This document shows, in pieces, positions 1 to 9,531 of a DNA stretch of 64,000 bases. The stretch lies in the NCBI RefSeq assembly GCF_947495965.1, contig NZ_CANMBB010000003.1, forward strand, positions 186,001-250,000, given 5' to 3'. The translations under genes and the position numbers were made by a program. The notes under the pieces are model-generated. The model saw only the letters and a program-made list of their open reading frames with translations, was not told the DNA's origin and searched no databases. The number at the start of each line of letters is the position of its first letter. The first letter of the stretch is position 1. This DNA comes from an uncultured Maribacter sp. (GTDB lineage Bacteria > Bacteroidota > Bacteroidia > Flavobacteriales > Flavobacteriaceae).

Positions 1-260
1 GCTATCTGCTGCAACACGATGTTTAATTCTTGATTATTCACCAGTGCAGTGTCAATAAGAGCACTCAAATATGGGTCGGAGAAAAAATCCTTCCAGGGAA
101 CCACGCCACTATTAAGCGTGTCGTTCAATTGTTGCTTATACACTTCTGGGACAGTTGTATTTGCTTCCCGTATGTTCTTAGTTGGCACACAAGACTGTAG
201 GAACGCCACCAGAACTAAAAGAAGGATATATGATTTTTTATGTTTGAATATTGTTTTCAT
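1..260 (-). CDS. Outer-membrane efflux lipoprotein, NodT/TolC family (partial)
   Basis: Third gene of an RND efflux operon; only the first ~86 codons are in the window and the rest continues beyond its left edge. The N-terminus is a lipoprotein signal peptide ending in an LQSC lipobox. It is followed by the segment typical of NodT-type channels (VPWKDFFSDPYLSALIDTAL, then NNQELN). These proteins form the outer-membrane duct that the RND pump and adaptor dock onto. The ATG overlaps the stop of the upstream pump gene by one base (TAATG), so the two are probably translationally coupled. The family call rests on the N-terminus only. Confidence 0.85.
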   Translation of the reverse strand, partial: MKTIFKHKKSYILLLVLVAFLQSCVPTKNIREANTTVPEVYKQQLNDTLNSGVVPWKDFFSDPYLSALIDTALVNNQELNIVLQQI

Positions 261-3200
261 TACTTATTCGTTTTTTTTCTAGCTGTAAGCTTTTGTAACA
301 GTTTCTTTATGCGGGTCAATTCCATTTTGGTTTCACTTTTACCTTCAGATGTTCTCATAAACTCTTCGGAAACCGGTTCATCGGACTCGTTTTTAATCAG
401 TCCGCGACCATCGGCCATTCTACCAAAAATGTAGTACAGTCCAGGAATTACCAAAACACCAATTAAGGTTCCAATAAGCATTCCTCCCATAGCGGAACCA
501 CCAATGGTTCTGTTTCCAATGGCGCCTGCTCCTGTAGCAATTACCAATGGAATCAATCCAGCAATAAATGAAAAAGAGGTCATGAGAATAGGACGAAAAC
601 GCATCTTTGCGCCTTCAATGGCCGCAGCCAGTACAGTGGCACCTTCACGTCTACTTTGTACGGCAAATTCAACAATAAGCACCGCATTTTTACCGAGTAG
701 TCCAACCAACATGATGAGTCCAATCTGAGCGTATACATCATTGGCTAAGCCCATCATTTTAAGCAACAGGAATGAACCGAAAATACCAACGGGCAATGAT
801 AATATCACCGCCAAAGGCAATAGAAAACTCTCATATTGGGCGGCTAAAACGAGGTAAACAAATATCAATACCACTGCAAAAATGTAAATGGATTCGTTTC
901 CACGACCAGCCTCATCATAGGAAAGTCCTTCCCAAGCGATATCATATCCACGGGGTAACTTTTCTTTGGCTACTTCACGAATGGCTTTGATGGCATCATC
1001 ACTGGTATACCCTGCCGCTGGAAGCCCCCTAATCGCTGCTGAATTATACAGGTTGTAACGGGTAATCTCATTAGGTCCCAATTTTTTTTCCAAGGTCATA
1101 AAAGAAGAATAGGGTACCATTTCTCCTGTTTCATTCTTAACAAAGAGTTTTTCCAAATCAGACGGAAGTCTACGGTATTCTGGACCTGCCTGTGTATACA
1201 CTTTAAAGAATCGTCCGAACTTAATGAATCCCTGCTCATAGGTACTTCCTATAAGAATGTTCAGGTTCTCCATTGCTTTTCCAATGGAAACCCCTTTTTG
1301 CATGGCCGCTTTATTATTGACCTTAAGCTCATACTGTGGATAGTTTGCCGCAAAAAAGGTAAAAAGCCCTGTGAGTTCTTTTCTTTCGCGCAACGCATCC
1401 ATAAAGGCATTGTTTATTTTCTCGAATTCCTGATAATCCGTACCATCTGTCTTATCCAACAGACGCATTGAAAATCCACCCGAAGACCCAAAACCAGGTA
1501 CTGCAGGAGGTTCAAAATATTCAATTACGGCACCTAAATCCTTACTTTCCTCTTCCAATTCCTCCATGATTTCATGTACCGATTTGTCCCGTTCTGACCA
1601 GGGTTTCAAATTGATTAAACAAGTACCGGCATTGGAGCCACGTCCTTCCGTCATAATCTCATATCCTGCAAGTGATGAAACAGATTCTACGCCTTCCGTT
1701 TCTTCACATAACAACTGTAGATTTCTCGCAACCTCATTCGTGCGCTCCAATGTAGCACCTGGGGGAGTCTGAATTATAGCATAAATAGTACCCTGGTCTT
1801 CATTTGGTATAAATCCTGCAGGCAAAACCTTATTGGTTACAAAGATTCCTACGCAGAAAGCTATTAGAATACCAAAAGTGACAACTCTTCTGTTTACAAT
1901 ACGCGTTAAAATGCCAACATAACGTCCTGTCAACTTCTCAAATCTGCCATTGAACCAATCAATAAATCGGTTGATTGGTGTTTTCTTCCTTGGTTTGTTG
2001 TGGTCATTTTTCAATATCATGGCACATAACACTGGGGTCAGTGTCAATGCGACAACGGCTGAAATAATAATGGAACCTGCCATTGTGATTGAAAACTGTC
2101 TGTAGAACACCCCAACAGGCCCCGTCATAAACGATACGGGTACAAAAACCGATACCATGACCAGTGTAATGGCTATAATTGCACCACCAATTTCACCTAT
2201 TACCGTTTTCACCGCCTGATAAGGTGTTAAGTTGTGGTCTCCCTCCATTTTGGCATGAACCGCCTCGACCACAACAATAGCGTCATCCACAACAATTCCA
2301 ATTGCCAGTACCAGTGCGAACAACGTAATCAAATTGATAGAGAGCCCGAACAACTGCATCACAAAGAACGCTCCAATCAATGAAACGGGTACGGCTATAA
2401 TGGGAATGAGCGTAGACCTCCAATCCCCTAAAAACAGGAATACTACAATAGCTACTAGGATAAATGCATCCCTGAGTGTATGTATTACTTGCTCTATGGA
2501 TGCATCCAGAAAATTGGAAACATCATAACTGATTTTATAGTCTACTCCTGGAGGGAGATATTCTTCAAGTTCATTTAATTTATCTTTTACGGTATCGATA
2601 ACATCACTGGCATTACTACCGAACGTTTGTTTTAATACTATGGATGCTGAAGGCTTTCCATCCAAATTGGAATAGATATCAAAGAACTCACTTCCCAACT
2701 CTACTTCCGCAATATCTCCCAACGTAAGGATTTCACCTTCTTCATTTGCCTTTATAATAATATCCTTGTATTGGTCTGCCTCATTGAACCTCCCTTCATA
2801 AGTAAGTACGTATTCTAGGGATTGCGCCTGTTTTCCAGAACTTCTTCCCAACCTACCTGGTCTGGCAATGACACTCTGTTCGTCCATAGCCTCCAAAACT
2901 TCTTCGGCTGATATATTATAGGCACGCATACGGTCTGGTTTGAGCCATACACGCATAGCATATTTACGGCTACCCAAAATTTTAGCACTCGCAATACCGT
3001 TGATTCGCTGTAACTCAGGTACGATTTTGGTATAAGCATAATTGTATAGGAACTTTTCATCGTTCTTCTTTGCATCACTATACAGGTTCACATACATGAG
3101 CATACTCGGCTGAACGGGAGTAATGATTACCCCTTCACGTTGTACCAATGGCGGCAATAATGGCATGACTTGGTCTACCCTTGTCTTTACACGTACCACA

Positions 3201-3508
3201 GCTTGGTTAGGGTCTGTACCTGGTTCAAAAATGATGCGCAAAGTACCTTCACCAGCACTGGTAGCATCTGAGGCGATATAACGCATTCCCTGAACCCCGT
3301 TAATGGAGGTTTCCAAGGGAATCAAGGTGGATTTCACCAATACATCTGCACTTGCACCTGGATAGGCAATAAAAATATTGACCGTTGTTGGGGCAATCTG
3401 CGGGAATTGAGAAGTTGGTAATTTATTGATGGAAAGCAACCCCGTAAAAACAATAATTACAGAGATGACTATGGCCAATACGGGCCGTTTTATAAATTGA
3501 CTGAACAT
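260..3508 (-). CDS. RND efflux pump inner-membrane permease (HAE1/AcrB family)
   Basis: Proton-driven inner-membrane transporter that moves drugs or other hydrophobic compounds through a tripartite complex to the outside. The length (1082 aa) is right for AcrB/MexB. An N-terminal membrane helix (FIKRPVLAIVISVIIVFTGL) precedes a large periplasmic domain. The TM4 motif GIVVDDAI carries the two proton-relay aspartates, and the matching lysine is in GLLGKNAVLIVEF near residue 950. A second set of helices and a charged C-terminal tail follow. It sits between its adaptor (23 nt upstream) and its outer-membrane channel. The operon is visibly richer in G+C than most of the window, which fits import or strong selection. 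Substrate unknown. Confidence 0.95.
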   Translation of the reverse strand: MFSQFIKRPVLAIVISVIIVFTGLLSINKLPTSQFPQIAPTTVNIFIAYPGASADVLVKSTLIPLETSINGVQGMRYIASDATSAGEGTLRIIFEPGTDPNQAVVRVKTRVDQVMPLLPPLVQREGVIITPVQPSMLMYVNLYSDAKKNDEKFLYNYAYTKIVPELQRINGIASAKILGSRKYAMRVWLKPDRMRAYNISAEEVLEAMDEQSVIARPGRLGRSSGKQAQSLEYVLTYEGRFNEADQYKDIIIKANEEGEILTLGDIAEVELGSEFFDIYSNLDGKPSASIVLKQTFGSNASDVIDTVKDKLNELEEYLPPGVDYKISYDVSNFLDASIEQVIHTLRDAFILVAIVVFLFLGDWRSTLIPIIAVPVSLIGAFFVMQLFGLSINLITLFALVLAIGIVVDDAIVVVEAVHAKMEGDHNLTPYQAVKTVIGEIGGAIIAITLVMVSVFVPVSFMTGPVGVFYRQFSITMAGSIIISAVVALTLTPVLCAMILKNDHNKPRKKTPINRFIDWFNGRFEKLTGRYVGILTRIVNRRVVTFGILIAFCVGIFVTNKVLPAGFIPNEDQGTIYAIIQTPPGATLERTNEVARNLQLLCEETEGVESVSSLAGYEIMTEGRGSNAGTCLINLKPWSERDKSVHEIMEELEEESKDLGAVIEYFEPPAVPGFGSSGGFSMRLLDKTDGTDYQEFEKINNAFMDALRERKELTGLFTFFAANYPQYELKVNNKAAMQKGVSIGKAMENLNILIGSTYEQGFIKFGRFFKVYTQAGPEYRRLPSDLEKLFVKNETGEMVPYSSFMTLEKKLGPNEITRYNLYNSAAIRGLPAAGYTSDDAIKAIREVAKEKLPRGYDIAWEGLSYDEAGRGNESIYIFAVVLIFVYLVLAAQYESFLLPLAVILSLPVGIFGSFLLLKMMGLANDVYAQIGLIMLVGLLGKNAVLIVEFAVQSRREGATVLAAAIEGAKMRFRPILMTSFSFIAGLIPLVIATGAGAIGNRTIGGSAMGGMLIGTLIGVLVIPGLYYIFGRMADGRGLIKNESDEPVSEEFMRTSEGKSETKMELTRIKKLLQKLTARKKTNK

Positions 3509-3531
3509 TTCTTTTGCTATTTACGGGTGGA

Positions 3532-4614
3532 TTATTCTGCGTAGAGGTCTAAGCTTGACATCGCTTTTTCAGGCTCAAGAAACTCATAGGCAATTTGTTC
3601 CCCTTCTTTTACCAATCGAATCCCTTCCAACAACACCTTATCATTTTCGGAAAGTCCTTTTTCCACGACAAACAAATGAGGGAGTTCGGCACTTATAAAA
3701 ATTTCTCTTTGTTGAATCACATTGTCCTTATCCAGTACAAAAACAAATTTCTTGTCCAACACTTCAAAGGTTGCTTTCTGTGGAATAATAAGAGCATCCA
3801 TAAGTGGTACCCTCATTAAAATACTACCAGTTTCCCCGTGCCTTAGAATCTTGTCCGGATTTGGAAATGTCGCTCTAAAGGCAATATTACCCGTCTCGTT
3901 ATTAAATTCACCTTCTATGGTTTCTACGATTCCCTTATGATTGAATTCTCTGTTATTGGCCATCAATAGGCTTACTTCCGTTCTGTCATCTTTATGGCCA
4001 TCTGTAATGTAATCCAGATATTCAGCTTCGGGAACATTGAAATAGACCCACATCTTACTATTATCGGATAAAGTGGTGAGCAGTTCACCTTCATCCAGCA
4101 AACTTCCTTCCCTTACATGCAGGTGGTCCATAATACCATCAAATGGCGCTTTAACGTCCGTAAACCCAAGATGGGTTTTTGCCATCGTAACTTCGGCATT
4201 CGCTTTTTCAAAATTTGCTTTGGACATTGCCAACTCATTAGGGGAAACCACATTTTTATCTGCCAATAATTTGGTGTTTTTATACTCGATTTCCGCTACA
4301 TCGGCTTCAGCTTCGGCTCTTTGTAGTTCTGCCTGATACACATTGGGCATTATTTTAAACATGGGTTGCCCTTTCTTTACCGTCTGTCCTTCATCTACGG
4401 ATATCTTTTGCAAGTATCCTTTTTCAAGAGCTCTTAACTCTATGTGCCTTATGGAATGGATTTGACATACATAGTCTTTGGTAATTATGGTATCCATTTT
4501 AATTGGACTGGTTACCAAATGTTTGACCTGCTCTTTATGCTCTTTTTTGTGTTGATTGCAGCTTGTATAGCTTAACAGAATCAATAAGACCATAACAATG
4601 GGAATTCTTTTCAT
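3532..4614 (-). CDS. RND efflux periplasmic adaptor (membrane fusion protein)
   Basis: AcrA/MexA-type adaptor linking the pump at 260-3508 to the outer-membrane channel at 1-260. The signal peptide ends in a lipobox (SYTSC), so it is probably a lipoprotein. After it come the first half of the lipoyl/barrel-sandwich region (LEKGYLQKISVDEGQTVKKGQPMFKI), an alpha-helical hairpin at about residues 105-150, the second lipoyl half (VKAPFDGIMDHLHVREGSLL), and beta-barrel and membrane-proximal domains. The length of 360 aa is normal. It is the first gene of the operon. I saw no regulator gene beside it and no clear Bacteroidota promoter in the 127-nt upstream gap. Confidence 0.93.
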   Translation of the reverse strand: MKRIPIVMVLLILLSYTSCNQHKKEHKEQVKHLVTSPIKMDTIITKDYVCQIHSIRHIELRALEKGYLQKISVDEGQTVKKGQPMFKIMPNVYQAELQRAEAEADVAEIEYKNTKLLADKNVVSPNELAMSKANFEKANAEVTMAKTHLGFTDVKAPFDGIMDHLHVREGSLLDEGELLTTLSDNSKMWVYFNVPEAEYLDYITDGHKDDRTEVSLLMANNREFNHKGIVETIEGEFNNETGNIAFRATFPNPDKILRHGETGSILMRVPLMDALIIPQKATFEVLDKKFVFVLDKDNVIQQREIFISAELPHLFVVEKGLSENDKVLLEGIRLVKEGEQIAYEFLEPEKAMSSLDLYAE

Positions 4615-4741
4615 TACTTTGATTGTTTAAATGAATTGATATTGTGAGTACGATTACATATCATCGAACTCAATTGATTATTTGAATTGAAATTTTAAAT
4701 ACTGGGAAATGCCTAAATCGTTAGGACTTTAAAGTGTAGGA

Positions 4742-5065
4742 TTAACAAGCAATCTTCAGACGACAATACTTGATATAATGTGGTGTCTGGTTTAGACTGA
4801 AATTATTGGAAAAAGAACCAATACTTGATTTTACGAGAATCTCTATATGCCGTATATCAACATAATTTTGAAGCAGTGCTCCATTTCCGAAACTTCCACC
4901 GTCCTCAATGATAACATCATCGACAATGGGTGCGATGACATCTACATAAATTTCTTCTTCAACCTCTGAAGTAATACCTTCCAAAGGTTGTGTATTGAAT
5001 ACCTCCCCTGAGGTCAGAGGAGCTAAAAGCAAGGAAGAAATTAATATGAGAAACTTAAGTTTCAT
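4742..5065 (-). CDS. Small secreted protein of unknown function
   Basis: Not recognised. The 107-aa product has a clear N-terminal signal peptide (MKLKFLILISSLLLAPLTSG), an acidic middle segment and two cysteines near the C-terminus (YCRLKIAC), so it is probably exported. That it is a real gene is supported by a -7 box of exact TAnnTTTG form at 5096-5103 about 30 nt upstream of the ATG, with CTTG near the -33 position. It is transcribed toward the RND operon, but 127 nt and a small inverted repeat (CCTAA/TTAGG, 4712-4725) separate them. No link to efflux can be shown. Confidence 0.6.
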   Translation of the reverse strand: MKLKFLILISSLLLAPLTSGEVFNTQPLEGITSEVEEEIYVDVIAPIVDDVIIEDGGSFGNGALLQNYVDIRHIEILVKSSIGSFSNNFSLNQTPHYIKYCRLKIAC

Positions 5066-5095
5066 TAAATTTTATAGAATCGTTTTAATCGAGGG

Positions 5096-5128
5096 CAAAA
5101 GTATTTTAGAATCACCTTTATATACAAG
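5096..5128 (-). promoter_or_regulatory. Promoter of the small secreted protein
   Basis: On the minus strand TACTTTTG (5103-5096) matches the Bacteroidota -7 consensus TAnnTTTG exactly. CTTG lies 21 nt further upstream as a 3-of-4 match to the -33 TTTG. The predicted transcript start is about 25 nt before the ATG. Confidence 0.5.
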
Positions 5129-5306
5129 AAGTAAGTGATTAGGGGAGTTTAAATTTCAGAAATTTGAACTCAATAACCTTTTTATGAACCGATTTTAACC
5201 TTTGAAAACTGATTCCGATTTCCATATAGCTTTAATTTCAAACAGAAGTTACATTTGAGAGAAGCTATTAAAACAGTAATCCTTTTGAATTAATTTTTAT
5301 ACCCTT

Positions 5307-6800
5307 TCAATCAATTGGATATTCAAAAGTAGGAGCAGCATTTTCTACACTAGACAACGGTTGACGCATCAAATTTACCGCTTGTTCTTTCAAAGCATAC
5401 ATTATAATGATTGACTTCTCCAATTCCTCATGCTTGCCTTCTACAGCATGTTGTATAGCATCTAATAGTTTTTTGTAAGTTTTATTGAATTCATTGACCA
5501 TTCGACTCAATGAAGCATTAGATGACACTTCCTCAATTTTAAAATTTGACTTAATTGGATATACCGCACTCCAATCTATTAGAAGTTCATTTCCAACAGG
5601 AGGTGTAGATACGGGCATCATTCCATCTTTATCCATAAATGGTTTATAATCCCCACCCGAATAGAGGTGTTCATGAAAAATTTCCTTAAACCTGAAATAA
5701 TGGGCAAGTTCAAACCCTTCTCCAAACTGAGATGGGTCAACAGAAAAAACTGTTCCATCTGCACCTTCTCCCTGTCCCTTAATCTCTTCAAAAACTTCTA
5801 TAACTCCTTTTAGGCTTTCTACAGTATGCAACTTACCACCACTACCATAATATTGTTCAGGACGTATCTGTTTTTTAGGGTTTCCCTTAAATATTCCTCC
5901 GGTATTTATTTCTTCAAAGGAAGAAGGCCATTTCCCTGTTGTACGATAATAATCAAGAGCCTGGAACAGAACAATAAAGAAGAACACAAGGTCATAAAAT
6001 TCCCCTATGGTATTGACATACATTTTTATATACTCTTCTAAGTTTTTAATATTCCAGTGTCCATCGGTTCTAGCTATTTCTTCTATTCCAAATAATTTAA
6101 CACCCATTAAAGGATCCTGGTAGACGGGAGCTTCTACCAATGGACTAGTTGGACTTTCGATGGAAATAAAAGTTGATACACTATTTTGAGAAAATTTTTC
6201 AAGACCAACATAAAAATCAACATTCAACGGTAATTGCATTGGGTAAACAGGATAGTTTTCAGGAGCATTAACCGAAGGTTGAATATCCATTGCATTCATA
6301 ACGTTACATACCATAATCATATGAAGCATTTCCTCCACAGCAATACTTCTAACGACTTGAGATGCCCATTCATTTGTGCCATTTTTAATAGAGTAAAGTG
6401 CAGTTAAGTAAGGAGGAATTGTAGAATGTTCTATAAGTATTGCTAATTGTAAAAGTTCCTGAAGAAACCCTTTGTAATCTATCGTAGCAATATCACTTTG
6501 CTCAACTAATGAAATACTACTATCAGTTTCTTTCTTAACTTCTAACTCCATTTCCAGCAATGATTTAGATGTGCTTTCCATATATTGTTGAAAAGTTTCG
6601 TAATCGCCATTAATAAGTAAGTTTGACAGCGTATTACTATGCTCTTTGAGTCCAAGTTTCCAATCCTCTATACTAATCTCTTTATTGAATAGAAGTTGAG
6701 AAAGAGATGGAAAATCATTTTCAGGTAACGACTTCGAATTTTTAGGTTTAAGAACTGGCTCTTCTACATTTTTGTTTTTGTCGATTAGTTTCTGCCTCAT
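5307..6800 (-). CDS. Ferritin-like diiron protein (iminophenyl-pyruvate dimer synthase-like domain)
   Basis: Contains a ferritin-like domain of the type seen in VioB/RebD-related proteins (family PF12902). Likely metal ligands are visible in three helices: EHSTIPPYLTALYSI (about residue 125), VEEMLHMIMVCNVMNAM (the ExxH helix) and AHYFRFKEIFHEH (about residue 370). The ~90-residue N-terminal extension and the helical C-terminus are not recognised. There is no signal peptide, so it is cytoplasmic. It is the last gene of a three-gene operon; its ATG overlaps the stop of the GMC flavoenzyme gene (TAATG). The context suggests an oxygen- or peroxide-handling or oxidase partner of the flavoenzyme. 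That is inference. The rest of a violacein-type pathway is absent. Confidence 0.8.
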   Translation of the reverse strand: MRQKLIDKNKNVEEPVLKPKNSKSLPENDFPSLSQLLFNKEISIEDWKLGLKEHSNTLSNLLINGDYETFQQYMESTSKSLLEMELEVKKETDSSISLVEQSDIATIDYKGFLQELLQLAILIEHSTIPPYLTALYSIKNGTNEWASQVVRSIAVEEMLHMIMVCNVMNAMDIQPSVNAPENYPVYPMQLPLNVDFYVGLEKFSQNSVSTFISIESPTSPLVEAPVYQDPLMGVKLFGIEEIARTDGHWNIKNLEEYIKMYVNTIGEFYDLVFFFIVLFQALDYYRTTGKWPSSFEEINTGGIFKGNPKKQIRPEQYYGSGGKLHTVESLKGVIEVFEEIKGQGEGADGTVFSVDPSQFGEGFELAHYFRFKEIFHEHLYSGGDYKPFMDKDGMMPVSTPPVGNELLIDWSAVYPIKSNFKIEEVSSNASLSRMVNEFNKTYKKLLDAIQHAVEGKHEELEKSIIIMYALKEQAVNLMRQPLSSVENAAPTFEYPID

Positions 6801-8872
6801 TATTTATTGTATTTAATATTTTGTTCAATATCGCTAAGAATGGATTCTACTGAACGAATGGCTAAAGCCGTTAAGGTCAAGGTTGGATTTGATGTTCCCA
6901 AAGTTGGCATATTACCAGCACCTACGATATATAAATTTGGATGATCCCAAGCTTTACAATAGTTATTGGTAACCGATTTATTTGGGTCATCACCCATTCG
7001 ATGCGTACCTACTACATGGCCTGCCCCATTATATGAATATCTAACATTGTTGTAAACAAAAGTGTTATTGTCTCCTTCTCTATAATCTGTATAATCTTTA
7101 GCTCCCATTTGTTTCATCATTTGATCAGACACAAGTTTTGCCTGTTCCATACCTTTCTTTTCATAATCCGTCAATTGAAAGTGAACAATAGGTCTTGGAA
7201 TCCCCATAACATCAAGATATTCTTCACTGATAGTCACTCTGTTTTCTGGATGGGGAAGTTGTTCTATCTCAAAGTGAATCAAGAATTGCCTTGTAAGTCT
7301 ATGTTTTAGAGATTCCTTTAATTCAGTTCCAAATTGGCCATTTCTAATGAATTCTTGAATATCTGTGCCAGGTGAAAACGCGGGCCAACCCCACCCCCAA
7401 TTATCTAATGGCGAAATCCAAGGAGCATAATCACCTCGAAAATCACCATCTCGAAAAGTAGAAATATTGGTTGTAGAACCTGGTCCTCTGAAAGGATAAA
7501 CAGGTTCAGGGAACAATCCCCATGTAAGCAATACCATATGGTCCATTAAATTTCTACCTACCTGATCACTACGGTTTGCAACAGTTCTCTCTACTGTTTT
7601 GTTATTTTCTATTTTTAAGTATTTTGAATTCAATAAAATTTTCGGGTTTTCAAAGGCATTTGCAGCAAGAACCACTATAGACTCGGAAGTATCAATTACT
7701 TCTTCAACAAAGTCACTCTTATCTTCTGAAAAATATTTACGTAAATAAAGCTTAGTGATACGCTCATTATCAGAAGTATCAACTTCCAACTTGTATACAA
7801 CACTCTGAGCTTGAACTTCAATATTGTCAATACGTGTTAGACTATCATTATCATTTCTCTTATACAATGCTTTTTTTAAAGTTTTCAAAGCATTGTATTT
7901 GGCCTGAACAGGGCAAATAGGTACACAAGAAGCATTACCTTCGCAACGCTCACCTAAATAGGGATTCCATGTAGCTCCAATCGCAGCATACTTTTCTTTG
8001 TCTTCATCTAAAACCAAACGATAGTTAGGTAACTTTTTCGTTTTCTGTGCTTTAATTAGTTTAGTATTCTTAAATTTTGGATTGGGTGTAGAATTTCGTG
8101 CTTGAGGAGAAGGCACAAAGATTAGTGGATAATTTTCCGAGCCCATTTTTACATTCTCACCTGACAGTTTTTCCATGATTTTTTTATCCATATAACTCTG
8201 AGGGATTTCTTTCATTGGAAATACATAATCTTTTCCATAATACTCATCCATATCTGTTATTTCGGGATATTGTTGAACATGAACATTACCAGAAACACCT
8301 ATTTCAAACTCGGCCATCTCATAATATGGTTTTAACTCATCGTAATCTATTGGCCAATCTACCGCCCGATTATATTTGTTTTTCAATTTAAAATCATTTG
8401 GTAGCATTCTAGGGGTAGTTCCTAGCCAATGAAGCGTTGTTCCACCACCAATACGAATTGAGTCACTAGCAAAAGGCATCGGACCAAACTGTACGAGGTA
8501 GCCTGTTTTATCTGGAAATGGAGGGGTAATTTTACGTATGTGGATTACATCAGGAGAAGGAGCTTGTTTCAAATTAGGATAAGGAGAATTGGGTACTTTA
8601 GCCACACTTTCATAGTAAGTCTTTATATAATCACTGTATGTATTTAGTGCATCAGTGTTCTCTAGTTCCAGTCCAGCCTTTAAACCTGCCTCTAACATTA
8701 AAATAGATATTTCTCTAATGTTCGATTTAGAACCCACCTCTCTTCTATGAATAATTCGATTTTCATTTTTTTCATAGACATGATCAGTAAGAAGTTTTGC
8801 GACCATTGAACCTGAAATTCCTGTGCCAACTATAATAACATCATTCTTTTTTTTCTTTTCTGATTTAGACAT
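6800..8872 (-). CDS. GMC-family FAD dehydrogenase with probable 3Fe-4S motif
   Basis: Large GMC oxidoreductase (690 aa) of the gluconate/sorbitol/glucose dehydrogenase branch. The FAD-binding GTGISGSMVAKLL lies near residue 17, and the GMC signature IGGGTTLHWLGTTPRM near 145. A cysteine motif C-x5-C-x3-C (starting RCEGNASC, followed by QAKYN) lies near residue 320. The C-terminal catalytic region has GHVVGTHRMG and GTSNPTLTLTALA. The cysteine spacing is that of the 3Fe-4S site known in FAD-dependent glucose dehydrogenase large subunits. No Tat or Sec signal is present. The small-subunit gene lies 3 nt upstream and the ferritin-like gene overlaps downstream. The substrate is probably a sugar, polyol or other alcohol. 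Confidence 0.88.
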   Translation of the reverse strand: MSKSEKKKKNDVIIVGTGISGSMVAKLLTDHVYEKNENRIIHRREVGSKSNIREISILMLEAGLKAGLELENTDALNTYSDYIKTYYESVAKVPNSPYPNLKQAPSPDVIHIRKITPPFPDKTGYLVQFGPMPFASDSIRIGGGTTLHWLGTTPRMLPNDFKLKNKYNRAVDWPIDYDELKPYYEMAEFEIGVSGNVHVQQYPEITDMDEYYGKDYVFPMKEIPQSYMDKKIMEKLSGENVKMGSENYPLIFVPSPQARNSTPNPKFKNTKLIKAQKTKKLPNYRLVLDEDKEKYAAIGATWNPYLGERCEGNASCVPICPVQAKYNALKTLKKALYKRNDNDSLTRIDNIEVQAQSVVYKLEVDTSDNERITKLYLRKYFSEDKSDFVEEVIDTSESIVVLAANAFENPKILLNSKYLKIENNKTVERTVANRSDQVGRNLMDHMVLLTWGLFPEPVYPFRGPGSTTNISTFRDGDFRGDYAPWISPLDNWGWGWPAFSPGTDIQEFIRNGQFGTELKESLKHRLTRQFLIHFEIEQLPHPENRVTISEEYLDVMGIPRPIVHFQLTDYEKKGMEQAKLVSDQMMKQMGAKDYTDYREGDNNTFVYNNVRYSYNGAGHVVGTHRMGDDPNKSVTNNYCKAWDHPNLYIVGAGNMPTLGTSNPTLTLTALAIRSVESILSDIEQNIKYNK

Positions 8873-8875
8873 GGA

Positions 8876-9313
8876 TTATGAATTAAATGGTTTAACACTC
8901 CATGATTTAAATCCAGGTTGTTTAGCACCAGGAGGATGACTCTCCATTAACTTCCAGATTAAACCTTCGGTATAAGACAACTGAGTAATATAAGTTCCAT
9001 TCCACGAACCTAAATACCAAACATTAATTATCTTGCTTGTAATGACCTTCATATCTTTAGCAGTTACCAAGCTATCTGTTATGTTTTTTTTCAATTCATC
9101 TTCATTAGATGAAGTTTCCAAAATAGATTTGGAAACACTGAGAAATTCAACAAAAGTGCCTGATTCCATTGAGTTCAAAATGTAATTGTAATATTCTATA
9201 CTTAAACCAGTGGATTGTAATTCTTCTATAGAAAACCCTGTCAGGGCTTTCGAAATAGACATAAATACCTCGTAATAAAAGTCATTTATGTTTATTATTT
9301 CATTTATCCTCAT
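8876..9313 (-). CDS. Small subunit of FAD-dependent dehydrogenase (sorbitol-dehydrogenase-type)
   Basis: The 145-aa protein resembles the small or gamma subunit family of membrane-bound FAD dehydrogenases (FAD-SLDH, PF12318). The C-terminal signature is visible: WYLGSWNGT, then LSYTEGLIWKLM and the proline-rich tail PGAKQPGFKSWSVKP. In known complexes this subunit carries a twin-arginine signal and exports the catalytic subunit. Here the N-terminus (MRINEIININDFYYEVF) has no Tat or Sec signal, so the complex should stay in the cytoplasm. It is the first gene of the redox operon. The 218-nt upstream gap shows no clear promoter match. Confidence 0.75.
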   Translation of the reverse strand: MRINEIININDFYYEVFMSISKALTGFSIEELQSTGLSIEYYNYILNSMESGTFVEFLSVSKSILETSSNEDELKKNITDSLVTAKDMKVITSKIINVWYLGSWNGTYITQLSYTEGLIWKLMESHPPGAKQPGFKSWSVKPFNS

Positions 9314-9531
9314 TTCAATTATTTGTTTTAATGAAGTACAATTGTTCTTAATTCATCTAGTATCATGTAATCATAAAAATCAGTTACCTCTTTAAATACT
9401 ATTACTTGATATTTGACTCTTAAATTTTCTCTCTAAAATAAAATGCCTTGTATCAGATTTGTATTGCTTTTTAGGATAATATCATCTGCTAAAAATCTTT
9501 AAAGACAATGACATTTATAGATTACATCACT

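Noticed and set aside
5307-6800. VioB, violacein or bisindole biosynthesis
   Set aside because: Only the ferritin-like domain is shared; no VioA-like amino acid oxidase or other pathway genes are present, and the partners are sugar-dehydrogenase types.
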